Below are positions 1 to 12,617 of a stretch of DNA of 64,000 nucleotides, one piece after another. The stretch's first letter is position 1; the number at the start of each line of letters is the position of its first letter. Under the pieces are notes generated by a model. It was not told where the DNA came from and did not search any database. It saw nothing but the letters and a program-made list of their open reading frames with translations. The stretch lies in the NCBI GenBank assembly GCA_009823395.1, contig CM020501.1, positions 1,666,861-1,730,860 on the forward strand. Direction: 5' to 3'. The position numbers were made by a program, and so were the translations under genes. This DNA comes from Thamnaconus septentrionalis (taxonomy: Eukaryota > Chordata > Actinopteri > Tetraodontiformes > Monacanthidae).

Positions 1-199
1 TCCACCCTGCTGGCACTACGCACGAGCCACCACCGCGCGCGCAGGCTGAGATTTTGCTATAAGTAGTAGGAGTAATAGTAGGAGTAGGAGTGTAACAATT
101 CTACACAAGCACAGTTTTAATCACCAAGAGGAGGAGGAGCGGCAGGAGCACCGCGGAGCTGCGGCGCACAGGCGCGTAAAGAGGTGCAGAGAGACCGAG
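1..199 (+). promoter_or_regulatory. Probable 5' non-coding exon and proximal promoter of alkal2
   Basis: The first coding exon of alkal2 is preceded at 961-970 by a good splice acceptor (ccatctgcag), which implies an upstream untranslated exon. The only strong donor upstream is gaccgag|gtgagt at 199/200. A TATA-like word (ctataagtag) lies at about 58-67, so transcription could start near 90. This exon is inferred from splice signals only; the true transcript start could lie outside the window. Confidence 0.35.
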
Positions 200-251
200 G
201 TGAGTCCCGGTGCAGGAGGGAGAAAGTGGAAGTCTGAAACCGCTGCCGCTA

Positions 252-574
<323 letters not shown>

Positions 575-988
575 ACAAACAATCTGGATGTGCACACGTG
601 GGTCAAATGTCAGATGTTTTTGTGTTGCAAAAAGAAAAAGAAATAAAAAGTTGAGAGGATGTTCAGAATTTCAGTCAGTCAAGTCAGAATTTGGGATGGA
701 AACCAATATAGATCCTAATAATTAATGGATCTTTCCTCTGAGCGCATAAAAACAAGTCACAGGTCTGTTTTGATTTAAAACCATTTCTTGTGAATTGAGG
801 AACTCTGTTTACTGATAAAAGCTAAAATAATAATCTTTCGGTGAAATAAAGTTATTTTGAGTGTTTCTTCTTTTTTCTTTTGAAATTTTTTTTTTTATAA
901 AGTGTGCCTTAACTGTGTGTACCTGACCACCAACTGATCAGCTGAACACCTCCTCTGCCTCCATCTGCAGGTTTTGGGCTCGCTGGCA

Positions 989-1926
989 ATGCTTCTCCCG
1001 CGGCTCCCGGTGCTGTCAGCGCTGCTGGTGCTGCTGGCCGCCGGCCGCTGCGCCACCACACCTGCCTTGCTTCGGGTCTCCGGTGGCGGCGGCCGCGCAG
1101 ACAGCCGCAGCCTGCTGGAGCTGGCGGGCCGCCACCCGAGGGTGCGGCTGGCGCCGGAGACAGGGGCCAGGGGCTCCGAGAGGACTCACCGAGGCCTGGG
1201 TCAGTTATTAAAATAGAAAGAAAAAAACAACACCAGACGGAGCCCCCAGGGGGCGTCGTTCTGGAATAGTCAGATAACATTGGCAACCCCCATGGTTGTG
1301 CGGGATTCTGCTGTGAATCATAAAAAAAACAAAAATAAAAAACTCTATGCAATTTATGAATGAACAAGAAATAAACACCAAGGCGCCAAACCAGCAGAAG
1401 CTGCTGGGTAGAAGGAGGAGGGGGGTGTTCCAAACATGCTGCCTTCAGGGGCCGTGAACTTGAGGTTCGTCTTCTGGCCCGCTGACATTCTCTTTAGATC
1501 AAAGGTATATCGAGGGTAAAATTCCTTTGCCACGTGACCTCCCGCTCTCCACTCGGCCTCAGCAGCCGGTGGCCAGAGGTCAAAGGTCAAGAGTGGCCCC
1601 GTGCAGCCAGCGCTTCTTTATCCCTGCTGCAGTTTCAGCTTGTAGCTTGTAGCTCAATAGTGTGTCACTACCTAGTGGTGACACCGGTCCTGTTCACAAG
1701 GATGGGTGGGGGTGAGTGAGGTGGTGTGTGTGTGGGTGGGGAGGGTGGTCATGTGACAGTGACTGATGCTACCCGGCGGAGCGCAGCACCCAGAGCGATG
1801 ATGTGTTGCGTGCGTTAGCAGGTGCGTAGGGAGTTTCCCGGGCAGAGGGGGGAATGGCATCTGAGTTATGTGAATCGCTGTTTATCTTTGACATATTTCA
1901 TTGCCGGGACGATCAGACACAATGAT

Positions 1927-1961
<35 letters not shown>

Positions 1962-2407
1962 GAAAACCCTCTGCTGCCCTGGTGGCTAGTTGTGGTACAC
2001 TGTATATACGTCACAAACGTCAAAGTTTGGTAGCCAAGCAAAGTGGGAGATTTAAGGGTGTGCGCTGTGCCCCTGCCCCAACACACACATACACACACGC
2101 ACACACACACACAATGTTGAGTGAGTGTTTACTGTCCCCCCATTCCACGTGTTTTTGAAGCGGTTGACGCAACAAAAAGAACATCACGAACATCGCAGAA
2201 CAGATCTCATGGGGGGGAAGGAAGGAAAGCAAATGAAAAGAAAAACACTCTGTATTTTATTTTGTGTTTTTCACAGCCAGGGCGAGAACATTTAATCAGA
2301 ATGTCAGTCGATTTCAACTCAGTAAGGCTAAAATCTCGACATATGAATCAGAATGAATAACGAAAAGGAATGAAAAGTTCAATTTACTTTCAATTGGGAA
2401 AGAATTA

Positions 2408-2454
<47 letters not shown>

Positions 2455-2940
2455 TACATATACATACATATATATCCACATTTTTTTTAAATTAAAGTTT
2501 TTTAAATTGTGTTTGACTCTTCTTTTGCTTCTCTCCCTGGCAGACGTTCACTCCCACGACCCCCAGCAGAAGGCAAAGTTCCTCAGGCACCTGACAGGTA
2601 GGCGACCAGGCTGCTATTCCCCCCATTGCCCACCAGGGGCTCTGGCTCTTTGCTGCTCTGGCCCTTTGCTGCCATCAGCATTTGTTTCAGGGTTCTGCAT
2701 TTTTTGCTCACCTCTTCATGTGTACCTGGACCTGCAGCTACCTGCTACCTTTTTTTCCCTCCTTTTTTTTTCAACCTCCTCCATCCCGCCATCTGACCTT
2801 TCCACGAAACCTTCTCCTCCTCAGGTCCTCTGTACTTCCACCCAAAGTGCAAGAGGTCTTTTGACAGGATTTACCACAGGACCCGGGACTGCACAACACC
2901 TGCCTGTGAGTACACGCACGCACGCACGCATGCACGCACG

Positions 2941-2971
<31 letters not shown>

Positions 2972-3764
2972 GAAGGCACACTTGCAGAGAGCACCGTCAT
3001 GTCAGAACAGAAGCAATTTTTTTTTTATCCCCAAACCATGCATGCCAAGCTGTGTTTGCCTTGGACAGCGCCACCGGGTGTCGTGTGTCAACAAAAATGC
3101 GTGTATGTGTGCGAGTGTGTGTACATTTTGTGCGCGCGTGTCTGTTTCAAACAAGTCTTCTCCTGCCTCTGGTTTGTACGTGGTGCCTGCAGCTACAGAA
3201 CCCAGATAGACTCCAGGGGGTGTGGGTGTGTGTGGGGCACACAACAAGACCAGGTCATGCAGCAACACGAAAGAAACACAAAAACCCAGCTCTGGTTTCC
3301 TGGAGGTGCAGAGTTGAAAGTCTTGACTCGACTGAGCCCGAGGTCACATCGTCTGGCCGGGTCGGCTGGTCGGCAGGTCAGCCGGTCGGATGGAGCTCCG
3401 TCAAGTTTGAGCGACCTGCACCTGACGGAGCCGTGACCCCCTGACCCTTAACCCCTGACCGGGGGGTCACAACCCGGCAGAGTCCCAAGTGCAAGTGTGA
3501 CTGTGGGGACCAAAGAGGCCGCAAATTGCACTTTTTCTAGCTGTTCAAGATGCAATTTTGAACAGCTAGAACAGGCTCCAGTTTTTTGCTTTTCCAGGCT
3601 GTGTCTGAGGCGATCAGCCATTCAACCAAAACACCCATTCCTGTTTTGTCTCCCTCCGCCTGCATATAAACACGTTTTCTCTCCTCCTCTCTTCTCCAGT
3701 CTTCATGAGATGCGCTCGTCTGCTGACCCAGCTCGCCAAGAGCCCTCGCTGCAAGGAGAGATAA
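989..3764 (+). CDS. alkal2: ALK and LTK ligand 2 (augmentor-alpha/FAM150B), four coding exons
   Basis: Secreted cytokine that binds and activates the receptor tyrosine kinases ALK and LTK; in fish the family drives iridophore and neural-crest development. Coding exons are 989-1199, 2544-2597, 2825-2905 and 3700-3764, all GT/AG and all phase 1, giving 136 aa (human ALKAL2 is about 150). Residues 1-21 form a signal peptide (Leu-rich, ending AAGRC). A variable basic stretch follows to about residue 88. The conserved augmentor domain at 89-136 contains PLYFHPKC, DRIYHRTRDC and RCARLLTQLAKSPRC, with the four family cysteines at 97, 111, 120 and 133. The ATG at 989 was chosen because it starts the signal peptide. 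Position next to sh3yl1, as in human 2p25, supports ALKAL2 rather than ALKAL1. Fish have a/b copies; which one this is cannot be told. Confidence 0.88.
1924..2112. repeat. Two CA microsatellites in alkal2 intron
   Basis: (CA)n at about 1924-1958 and an imperfect one at about 2082-2113, separated by unique sequence. Both lie in the intron between the first two coding exons of alkal2. Confidence 0.9.
2413..2476. repeat. TA microsatellite in alkal2 intron
   Basis: About 36 bp of (TA)n followed by 'tacatacata' units, just 5' of coding exon 2. Confidence 0.9.
2911..2970. repeat. CGCA/CA microsatellite next to an alkal2 donor site
   Basis: (CGCA)n passing into (CA)n. It starts six bases after the exon 3 donor at 2906. 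Confidence 0.9.
3537..3569. repeat. Perfect 12-bp inverted repeat (hairpin) in alkal2 intron
   Basis: ctagctgttcaa at 3537-3548 and its exact reverse complement at 3558-3569 flank a 9-nt loop. It lies about 130 bp upstream of the last coding exon. No function is known. Confidence 0.85.
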
Positions 3765-4236
3765 ATGACCGTGACCAAAACCACGACCACGGTGAGCCGG
3801 CTGTTCCCACTTGGGATGTTTCATGTGGGGGAAAAAAAAGTTAAAAAAAATTCAAAGCAGCGCCTTGGGCGGCGTGCGAGTAGGAGCAGGGAGGAAACAG
3901 GCACAGAGAGTTGATGGAGCTGAGAGGTCAAAGGTCAAGCAGGTTCAGAGTGTAGTGAGGGGGAGGGAGTAAGGGTGGTGGGGGGGGCTTTCATCCAGGT
4001 TAGCATCACCACCACCCGCCGTCTGCGAAAAGTCAAATGACTACAAAGGAAATAGTTCACTGATTTGACTGACTTTTTTTGGTCACAATGCACAAAAAGT
4101 GACCCAGAACTGGGAGGGAGAAGGATGAGGGGAGGCAGACGACCCGCCTCAGGGGTCGCCCAGCACACAGCGTTGTTGATTGTTCAGCCGAGAACACAGG
4201 AGAACGACGCACAGCGGCCAGAGATCTCCTGATATA

Positions 4237-4269
<33 letters not shown>

Positions 4270-5068
4270 ACTGCAAGAGTCTGCAGGGAACACCACAACC
4301 ACCATGTCGACGACAACAACACAACAGTGGCTGTGGGTTCCACCTGCTCCCGGCTGCGTAGTCTGATGCGCCCACACCTGAGGCTGTAGGACACGGCACC
4401 TCACAGAGCACAGATTCAGTTTTAGACTCTACACACACACAAAGACACACCAAAGTGTGAAGAAGAAAAAAACTTTTTGTGTCCATACAACAGAACCCTG
4501 AACCCTTTAACCAGCAGAGCAACTCAGATCAGCGCTGAGAACTGAGAAGTTCATGCAGATACCGTATGTACAGTATGCAGCACTGAAGAAGGTGTAGTGT
4601 CCAACCGAGCCTCAGGTGGAACTCAAAGAACTTCCAGCAAAGACACCCCTCCACCCCCCACTCCCGCCCCCACTGGCTTCTGATTGGCCACTCCTCCTCC
4701 TGCAATAGCCTTCGTCCTCAAAAACTATCCGAGGGTTTGGGTCTTTGCTTGCTGGTCTCTGTGTCTCTCCTTGTTAGTGGCGGCGCCACCTGTCTCCTAG
4801 GGAACGGCCGCGCTCGCTTCGGCACAACACGTTCGTTACACAAGTGTGTTTACGGCTCTGTTGAGTTTTCCTGCTAAGTGTTTCCTGTCTCCCATCGTTT
4901 CCTGTCACAGAACTCCGCCGTCCTCAGCAGCGACCTCGTCAGATGACTCCGCCCACACTGGCCTGCTTTCAGAATGTAGCCTCCGAGGAGGAGGAGAGGG
5001 GGGTTGCTGACCCCGATCCTTGACTCTTTTTTTACAGCCCTGGTTCTCAGCCTCAAACCTACTGTATG

Positions 5069-5069
5069 T

Positions 5070-5125
<56 letters not shown>
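5069..5125. repeat. CA microsatellite
   Basis: Uninterrupted (CA)n of about 57 bp. Confidence 0.97.
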
Positions 5126-5127
<2 letters not shown>

Positions 5128-5287
5128 GTGACTGTAAAGAACTGCAGCTACAGCTTCCAACCTGCTTTGCGGCAGTTCCGCATGACTGATGATTCCAGAC
5201 GTTGGAAAATGCCCCTCACCTGCAACTGTGCCTTAGAGAAGGTGATGCAACCAAAGAAGTGCAATGCTGCCAATAGAACCAACCATC

Positions 5288-5399
5288 GTGGTCCTGGTCT
5301 GGTCCTGGTACTGGCCCTGGTCATGGTCCTGGTTCTAGTCTTAGTACTGGTTGTTATTCTGGCTCTAGCTCCGTGCCTGGTCCTGGTCCAGGTCCAGGT
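5288..5399. repeat. Degenerate hexamer minisatellite (CTGGTC/CTGGTN units)
   Basis: Roughly 18 imperfect copies of a 6-bp unit such as cctggt, ctggtc or ctggta. In one frame they read as alternating Leu-Val, and on the other strand as Arg-Thr. No codon-preference or homology evidence makes it a gene. Confidence 0.8.
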
Positions 5400-5449
5400 G
5401 AACATTATTAGTGTGTCATCTCGTCCCATTGCACCTCTCTTGGATGTGG

Positions 5450-5665
5450 TCAGGACTCCTTCATGACCCCAGAACTTCTTCCAGACTTCAGGAAGTTCTT
5501 GAGGACTCCATCAAGACCCCTTCTGGACCACTTCAAGACTACTTCAGGACCCATTCAGGACTTCTCCTTCAGGAGCCCATCACGGCTTCCTCAGGACCCC
5601 TTCAGGACTTCTTTGTAACTTCTGCAGGACTTATTAAAACATTCTTCAGGTCTTCTTCAGGGTCT
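5450..5665. repeat. Degenerate tandem repeat with 'cttcaggac' core
   Basis: The core cttcagga(c/g) and variants recur irregularly every 15-24 bp (e.g. ttcaggacttctcc, ccttcaggacttctt). It is probably an old decayed minisatellite. Confidence 0.6.
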
Positions 5666-7864
5666 CTCAGCTCCCACAGCCATTGGATGCAACACCTTCT
5701 GCATCAATCAGAGTTTTTTTCCCCGTCTTGTTTTGTTTATGTATGAAGTCGGCTTTTCTTAAGCTTATATTTAAAATTATATATTTATATTGAAATAATT
5801 TATTCATGATGGATTCAACGTCTTGGGTTTTTGTTTTGTTTTTTTGTGTGTTTTTATTTGTAAGTTTTTGGGGATTCCCCACCCTCTTACGCCTCCTCCA
5901 CAGCCACAATTCCAGCTGACTATGGAGACAGAACATCCTTTCATTTCTTCCAATGGGGTACAACGGCGGACATTGGGAGGTCTTCACGCCTCGACACGAC
6001 GTATTTGACATCTGGTTTTGAGGATGAAAGCATCAAACAGTTTGGAGGCTTTTTTTTTCTTTCATTGCCCGATGGTAAATCGCTAAGCAGCAGGAGAGAT
6101 GATGAATTTGGCTACAGCCAATAAAAAGAAATGTTGCTCAGGCAACCGCCGTTGAACAATCATCTAATTCTCTCAGAATTTGAATTCATTTGTTCAGGGG
6201 GAACTCCTGAAAAACGGGAATTCCAAATATCAGTTTTCCAGGTTGCTGGGCCCATTGGGGAGACAGACAATCAGTGACTCAGGTTTTTTTTTTGTTTGTT
6301 TCAATCAACCAAATGTGTGGTCGGAATACGAGAGAAATCCCAAACCCCCCCACCACCCACCAACCCCTCCCCGAAAACCCTAAAACAGACCATTCATGGA
6401 AGCCAAAGCCAGAGGGCTTATGTGTTTGTATTACTGAGCGTGTTTTGTGTTGCATAAGTCATATTAGCAGTGAGCATCATAATAACATCCCCTCCAATAT
6501 TTAATGATGGTATTGAACTGCGTCTCTGTCTGCAATATGTACATACCGACAGAGAAATAAAGCTATTTGTTGAATATTTTCCCAACTACTACGGCTCATT
6601 CTTTTTTCCCTCCTTCCCCTCTTTCTTTCACGCGCGCATCACTTCCTGCGACATGCACCGTCATCAAGTTAAACACTTTTATGTTGTTTGGATGCCTGAG
6701 ATGTGCTAAGATGTGGAGTCTGTTTGGTCAGTGTTTGTTAAAGGAGAAGGAGGAGAGTCTGTCTCCATCTGTTTGCTGTTCTTCTCCTCTTCCGCCACCT
6801 TCAATGACCTTTGCCCTTTACCCGGGCATGTTCTCCGACCCTTTCTCCCTCCCACTGTTTGTTCCTGCGTCACCTGAGGACATAACAAGGCTGTGCTGTC
6901 TCCTCCTCCTCTTTTTGTTCTTCTACTTCTTCTTCTTCATCCTGTTCTTCTTCTTTGCTGCATTAATTAAGCCTTCTACCTATATCATAAAAGTAAAGCC
7001 ATTTCCTTTTTTATTCTATTTTTGCGGTACGTAACAATTCAAAATTGGAGAACTTTGACTGACTCACAAAGAAGATGGACAACTTTGTGACAAGGTGTGA
7101 AACTGCCGTGCATGCCCTGGATTGTCAGAGGATGAGAGCGCTCGAGCGGATGAGTCAACCGTTAATGTTGCCTTATTTTTATTTATTTTTTTACCGTGTG
7201 ACCACATGAAACGCAGTGCAGACGCTTTCTCTGTGTCGGAGGAAAAATCCAATGTTTTGCATCAATTAGAGAACCACAGATGCAAGCAAAACCTGGACGG
7301 GTTGGTGTTTGTGTGTGTGTGTGTGTGTGCGTGTGCGTGTGTGTGTGTGCGTAGTTAGAAGTGTTTGTCTCTGACTGGGTGAGCCACATAGTAGCTGTGT
7401 TGATTTTGGCTGCTGTCAAGTGAAAGTTCACCCTCAGCATGCCGTGGAAAACTTTCCGATGAATTTCCGCCTACCTGGAGGAGGTTCACAGTCCAGTGTC
7501 TTTTTTTCATTTCAATCATTTTAATCATTATTTTAATCATTGTTCATTCAGATATCAGATGTTCATTCAGATATCAGATGTCACCAAAAGGCAGAGTTAT
7601 TGAAAAAAATAGTAAAATCAGAAACCAGGAACACAATTCACAAAGTGAAAAGGAGACTCTCATTAATGTAAAACTGCACATCTGAAAATCGCCATCGCCG
7701 TGATGGGATTACCCAGAAATCCCCTCGCACATCAGCGTGTTAGAAGGCTGAACCCTCGCAGTCATTATGTCGTAATTAAACAAACTGTCACATGGTGCTT
7801 GGATTCGTCTGTGGTGCAGTCAAGACATGCGGTGAAGCTTCAGCATTAGCCTGTAAACACACAC

Positions 7865-7907
<43 letters not shown>

Positions 7908-9363
7908 TACATACACGCTTTCCTTATATGAACTGTCAGTTGTTGTTTTTTTTATCCCCAGTTCAACTAGCGGAACAAACAGTCAACTGTATCAGTTGAA
8001 TTTTAACCATCACCCAGCTGGGGGGGGGGATATGCGGCGGAATGATTAACAGCCACTCCTTGTGTGACCGGTGTAATCACAGAAAGTGAATGAGGTCTTC
8101 TCATGGAAAGAGGAACAAAGCTGCGGGATGGTTTTACCCTTCTCCTCTTCAGTTTTTTTCTTAAATGAACGTAAATGAACTGGACTTTATAGTAACTTCA
8201 TGAAAAATAATTGAAAAAAGCTGCAGTTCCTCAATAGGCCACACCATGCATTGTTCAGGTAAACATGCAGCCCTGGGCAGGAAGAGGCTTCGGCTGTGAC
8301 AACATCGCGTATGCAAGCCTGCAGGTCACCCACTGAGTCGAGGAGGTGATGTCGTATTACTGAGCGCACGCTGCGCACAAAAGGGCCAATTGAGGGGAAG
8401 GAGGCCGTCACCAGGGCGGCGATCTCGAGACCCAGACGCTGACGTGCTGACGAGTTGCCAGCAGGTCACGCATCCGCGTGTGTAGCAAGCCGGGTTGAGC
8501 TGCTCCTGGAGGAATGCCACACCGTGTCTTGGGATATATATCTTCGCTTTGGGGGGTGAGGGGTGTGGTCACATGACTTCCTTCTAGCTGACGCTGCTGG
8601 GAGTCAGCTGAACTTGAACTGCAGGTGTTTTTGGTGCGGCAGCACCAGCAGGAGGAGGAGTGACTAAGAGTAGTGACAGGTAATGACTAACCTGCACCTG
8701 AACACCTGCCAAATCTGCCATCTACTTTCCACACACACACACAAACACACACACGCATGCACGCACGCACAGACATAGCCAAACTATTTGTGCGCACACT
8801 TCAAACAAACACATTCCTCTGGCAGATTTCACTCAAGCACAAGAAGGCCAGCTTGTATCCCGGGGCCTGTCCTTTTGATTGACAGCTGGTGGGTGTGGCA
8901 GGACAACAGCAACTGCTAACCTTGTGGTTACCTTGGTTGTGTGTGTGTGTGTTTCCTTGTTTCGCCTGATCTGTCTCTGCCAAAAAGGGAGACGAGTGAC
9001 GAAAGTTGCATTTGTTGTTCTGAGAAACAAAAAAACAAAAATCCATGCTCCAAGCAGTGGAATGACTTCCAGGTTTTCCCAGGTTTCCCAGGCAGGGAAC
9101 GGCGGGAGGCCATGACACAAACAAGTGCTGAAACAGTTGTGGAAAATGCCGTCGATTGACGGTTTGAAGAGGGAGGCGACTCTCCCAGTGAGGGTTGGAA
9201 AACTGTGGAGGAGCAGCAAGAGGAGGTGAGGTGGAGGAAGAGGAGGAGGAGGAGGTGCAGAGGAGCCTGGGAGGAAGGAGCAAGATCGCGACCGACGGGT
9301 GACACAAACATCCAACAGCAGCAGTAGGGAGGCCTGGAGCTGTTCACGTAGGCTGGGTGGCCC

Positions 9364-9435
9364 GGACACACACACACTAGCACGCACGCACACACGCGCA
9401 CGCACGAACGCACGCACGCACGCACGCACGCACGC

Positions 9436-9503
<68 letters not shown>

Positions 9504-9520
9504 ACACACATACACACACA
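9364..9520. repeat. CGCA/CA compound microsatellite
   Basis: Imperfect (CGCA)n at 9380-9436 passes into a long (CA)n reaching about 9520. It explains the long Val-Cys and Thr-His open frames in this area. Confidence 0.97.
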
Positions 9521-10228
9521 CTTCATGATGGAAAGACATTAGGGAGACAAATAGCCCCTGCGGGACCCTTGTTTATCCAGCAGGGCTATTTAAAGAGCAA
9601 AAGCGGACGACGGATAAATCCAAGTGACGAGGGAGGAGAATGGTGAGGAGAGAAGGAAAGGAGGCGGGATGGAGGGATAATGAGGTGAGACGGAGGGAAG
9701 GATAGAAGGATGATGATTCCACCCCCCACGCCCCTCCTCCCCCTTTCCCTAAAACCCTCCCTGTGTCCGCTGCCTCTCTGGACCTCAGAATCAGGGATGT
9801 TTTGTTTTTGCACGGATGCCTGATGTGACAGTGAAAATAATTATTGTAGGCTCGATTAATCACATGGGTTAATTGTGAAAAAAAAAAAATTGCGACCCTC
9901 CGTGTTTTGACATTCCCCCCGTTTTTAAGACCTCTTTTTTTTTTCCCAACTCCAACTCGCATTGCTTTTATTTGGGTTAATAAATTCAGCGCCCCCCGGA
10001 GGCTCAAAGACGTCGGCAGCTGTCAAGCGATATTTCACTCAGGAGCCTTGTTACGACACCTCTAAGTGGAAACAGCTTCCAGCTTTCTTCTTCTCCTCCG
10101 TCTTAATCCACGAGGCCGCCCGGCACCGACCCGGCTGTCCATCACTCAGCAGGCCGACACCCCTAACCTTACACTGACACTGGATGAGGATTGTGGCAGG
10201 TGGCCTCTCCATCACCGCCGATGAATCA

Positions 10229-10265
<37 letters not shown>

Positions 10266-10519
10266 TCAGCATCCCTGACATGAGGCCCGCAGCTGGCGGA
10301 CAGGTTGCTGGCAAACGTTCATCCTGCTTAATTGCAGAGAGACTCAGGGGAGCAAAGGAAAAACAATTATGACTGCCCCCTGGTGGTCAGCCGCTCCACG
10401 TTCAGACGGTTCTCAGCCATCTTTATTGCATCAGCTTGGCTTTTATTTGCCTAAATTCATTCTGTAGAATAAAAAGGAAGAGGCACTGAAATGTTTTGAT
10501 TGACAGCTGAGCCAGACTG

Positions 10520-10605
10520 GTGATTGAAAGGTGCTGTATAAATAAGGTTTGATTGGATTTGATTTGATTTGATTTGATTTGCTTTGCTTTGTTTTGATTT
10601 GTATG
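10520..10605 (+). repeat. 3' tail of a retroposon ending in (TTTGA)n
   Basis: The words aaggtgctgtataaataag, followed by at least four ttgat(t) pentamers, have the form of a fish LINE/SINE 3' end with a simple tail. The same type of end (aaggtgcctttaaataaaa) occurs at 52848 after a recognisable LINE fragment. Family assignment is tentative. Confidence 0.5.
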
Positions 10606-11530
10606 AGGCAGGGTTGAAGGCGGGCAAAGAACATACAAACTCTGTATGTAAATCATAATACCATACATAATAGGATAAATATTGATGATTATTCAGCCGT
10701 ACTGCAATAAATATAGCTCTACACCTGTGCACCTACATTTAATCCTATTTAAAATTGCAGAACCTCACCAGGTATGTTTGTGCTTTTATGTTTCAGCCTT
10801 ACCACAGTCACAAATCATTTGACAACTCAACACCAATAAATAAATCTTTCTCTTGAAGACCCCCTTTTCCCTTCATTTTATTCACATTCATACATTTTCA
10901 AGAAGTTTGCATGACTAAAGCATAAATGAATGAAAAGCTAGAGTCTTGTTGCCGCCCCACCCCTACTGCACCCGCCTCCCCCAGTGTTGTCCGTGCAAAA
11001 TTTGCCGTAAACAAACGGAGGGCACTGATTGGAAGCACGCGGAAGGGTTTTTTGGGATAAGATAAGGGCCGTTCGGGAGGCTGGAGGCAAATCATTGGCG
11101 GGAGTCATAAATACCTAGCTGACAGCATGGAGCAGTCTGGAGAACATCTTGGCACATGTGTATGCTGACGCCTCCCTCTTAGTTCTTTATTTTATTTTTT
11201 ATTTTTTTTCCATTGTTTTTTTCCTTTTTCCTCAAAAGTTGATCACAGAATCCAGAGTGTTCGATACTGCAAAAAAAAGAGGAAAAAAAATGGAACATTA
11301 GCCACGGTGGAAAATCAAACACTGTGTTAATGTTTAACTGGAGCTAAAAGGCCCCTCGAGCTTGTGGTACCCAGTCAGCTGGGGACAGGGGGGGTAAGAG
11401 CGTGAGGGTGAGGTTGTACATGTGGGGATGGGATGTTGAGGGGAGGCTTTCATCTGCTCTTTTCTTCATCAGTCGCACCAAAAGACACATAAAAATACAT
11501 CTACATCGACGTTGTCTTGGCCAGTTAAAG

Positions 11531-11596
11531 CAGGGGTGGACAAACTTGTTGACCAATGGGCGACAATGGGGTTTAAAAATATTTTGCCCACCCCTG
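11531..11596. mobile_element. 66-bp hAT-type miniature element (MITE)
   Basis: The ends CAGGGGTGG(A)CAAA and TTTGCCCACCCCTG are inverted copies with one mismatch. Flanks are agttaaag (11523-11530) and ggttaaag (11597-11604), an 8-bp target duplication with one difference. CAGGGGTGGGCAA ends plus an 8-bp duplication define the hAT superfamily. The inside is too short to code. Confidence 0.85.
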
Positions 11597-11996
11597 GGTT
11601 AAAGCATGATTTATTTTATTTTTTTTTAAATATTAAGAGATTTATCCACACCCCCGCCCCTGCCTGGGCCCCCGACTCCCTCGATGCCCAACCTCTGACC
11701 TCCTTGAGGAGAGCTGGGGTATTCGTTATATAAAAAAAACCTTATACTTCACCTCAACTGTGAGAAAACATGCGACCAAACAAGGGAAGATTTTTTTCGG
11801 TTGAGGCTCCACTGATTTAGGACAGGGGACCACAGCACCGTCACTGTTAGCTCCTGATTAGAAGCATAGCCTGCTTTTTTCATCTGTGCACAAATGCATT
11901 TCTGGGCATGCAGATCTTGCTATTAAATTCCACAAATTCGAGCAGTACTTTGAGGGAATTGACAGTTGATTGCAGATAATGTTGCAGTTTTTTTCG

Positions 11997-12115
11997 ACCA
12001 TCCATCCTTCTTCAATACCCTCCTGCATTCAGGGTTGCAGGGGTATGTTGGAGCCTCTCCCAGCTGTCATAGGGCGAAGGCAGGCTTACACCCTGGACAA
12101 GTTGCCAGTTGGTTT
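11997..12115 (+). repeat. Dispersed repeat of LINE/SINE type
   Basis: The series catccatcc, cccagctgtcat, gggcgaaggcagg, acaccctggacaagttgcca matches a very common fish interspersed repeat. I recognise the block but not its exact family name. Confidence 0.55.
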
Positions 12116-12609
12116 CCCTACTATTTTTTATTTTAAGCTCCACGTTCCCCACCTCTTTTTATTTGCCTTTGGCCCCTCTATCTGAATTTACTGTCTGACT
12201 TATTTTTTATTTTATTTTATTTTTTTTTTTTTTAACTATGTCTTATGTCGTTTATTTGTATTCCCAATGCCAATTTTCAAGCGCCAAAGCTGTGTAATAA
12301 TTTTTCTGTGTTTTTTTCCTCAATGGGTCGTTTTAAAAGTGTTTTAGATAAATATAAAATAACACATTTTAAATTTAATTTAATTTGATTGTTAGAATGT
12401 GGACTAGTTTTTCGCCTTATTACGGGTCGCCTGACAATCCATTTTAGTAAATTGTTTGTTTGTATCTGAAATTGTCCGACATAAAGTTTACAACGAAAAA
12501 AAGGGAAGAAAAAAAAAAAAGCTCAGGGGCAAAAAAGAGAAAATAAACGCTGACAGTTCCAGGAGACATGCGGGCGAGTGCGCCACTTCCCGTTTCACCT
12601 GTTCCTGCG

Positions 12610-12617
12610 TGACGTCA
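12610..12617. promoter_or_regulatory. Perfect CRE (TGACGTCA) in the sh3yl1 promoter region
   Basis: The palindrome TGACGTCA lies about 250 bp upstream of the end of sh3yl1 exon 1, within GC-richer sequence than the flanks. This is the consensus for CREB/ATF factors. Use in this gene is inferred. Confidence 0.45.

Larger units (their letters stand above)
3765..6600 (+). other. 3' flank of alkal2: probable long 3' UTR and low-complexity DNA
   Basis: There is no coding evidence after the stop at 3762-3764. It holds CA tracts (4241-4268, 5069-5125) and two degenerate minisatellites (5288-5399, 5450-5665). Candidate poly(A) signals are AATAAA at 6120-6125 and 6556-6561. The second is followed by T-rich sequence and is the better guess for the end of the alkal2 transcript, but nothing here proves it. 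Confidence 0.4.
6601..12540. other. Intergenic spacer between alkal2 and sh3yl1
   Basis: No exon with conserved protein sequence was found on either strand. acp1, which lies between these two genes in human, is not recognisable. The spacer holds CA/TG tracts (7305-7352, 7860-7910, 8730-8770, 9364-9520, 10230-10262), a retroposon tail (10525-10605), a hAT miniature element (11531-11596) and a LINE/SINE-like block (about 12000-12115). The remainder is unremarkable, AT-leaning unique sequence. Confidence 0.6.

Noticed and set aside
2507..3436. 309-aa open frame on the plus strand
   Set aside because: It reads through alkal2 exon 2, an intron and exon 3 in varying frames and a CA tract. The real exons in it are short, with clear splice sites and another reading order.
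8187..8520. Minus-strand open frame of about 75-110 codons
   Set aside because: No family resemblance, no splice support and no conserved motifs; chance open frame in unique DNA.
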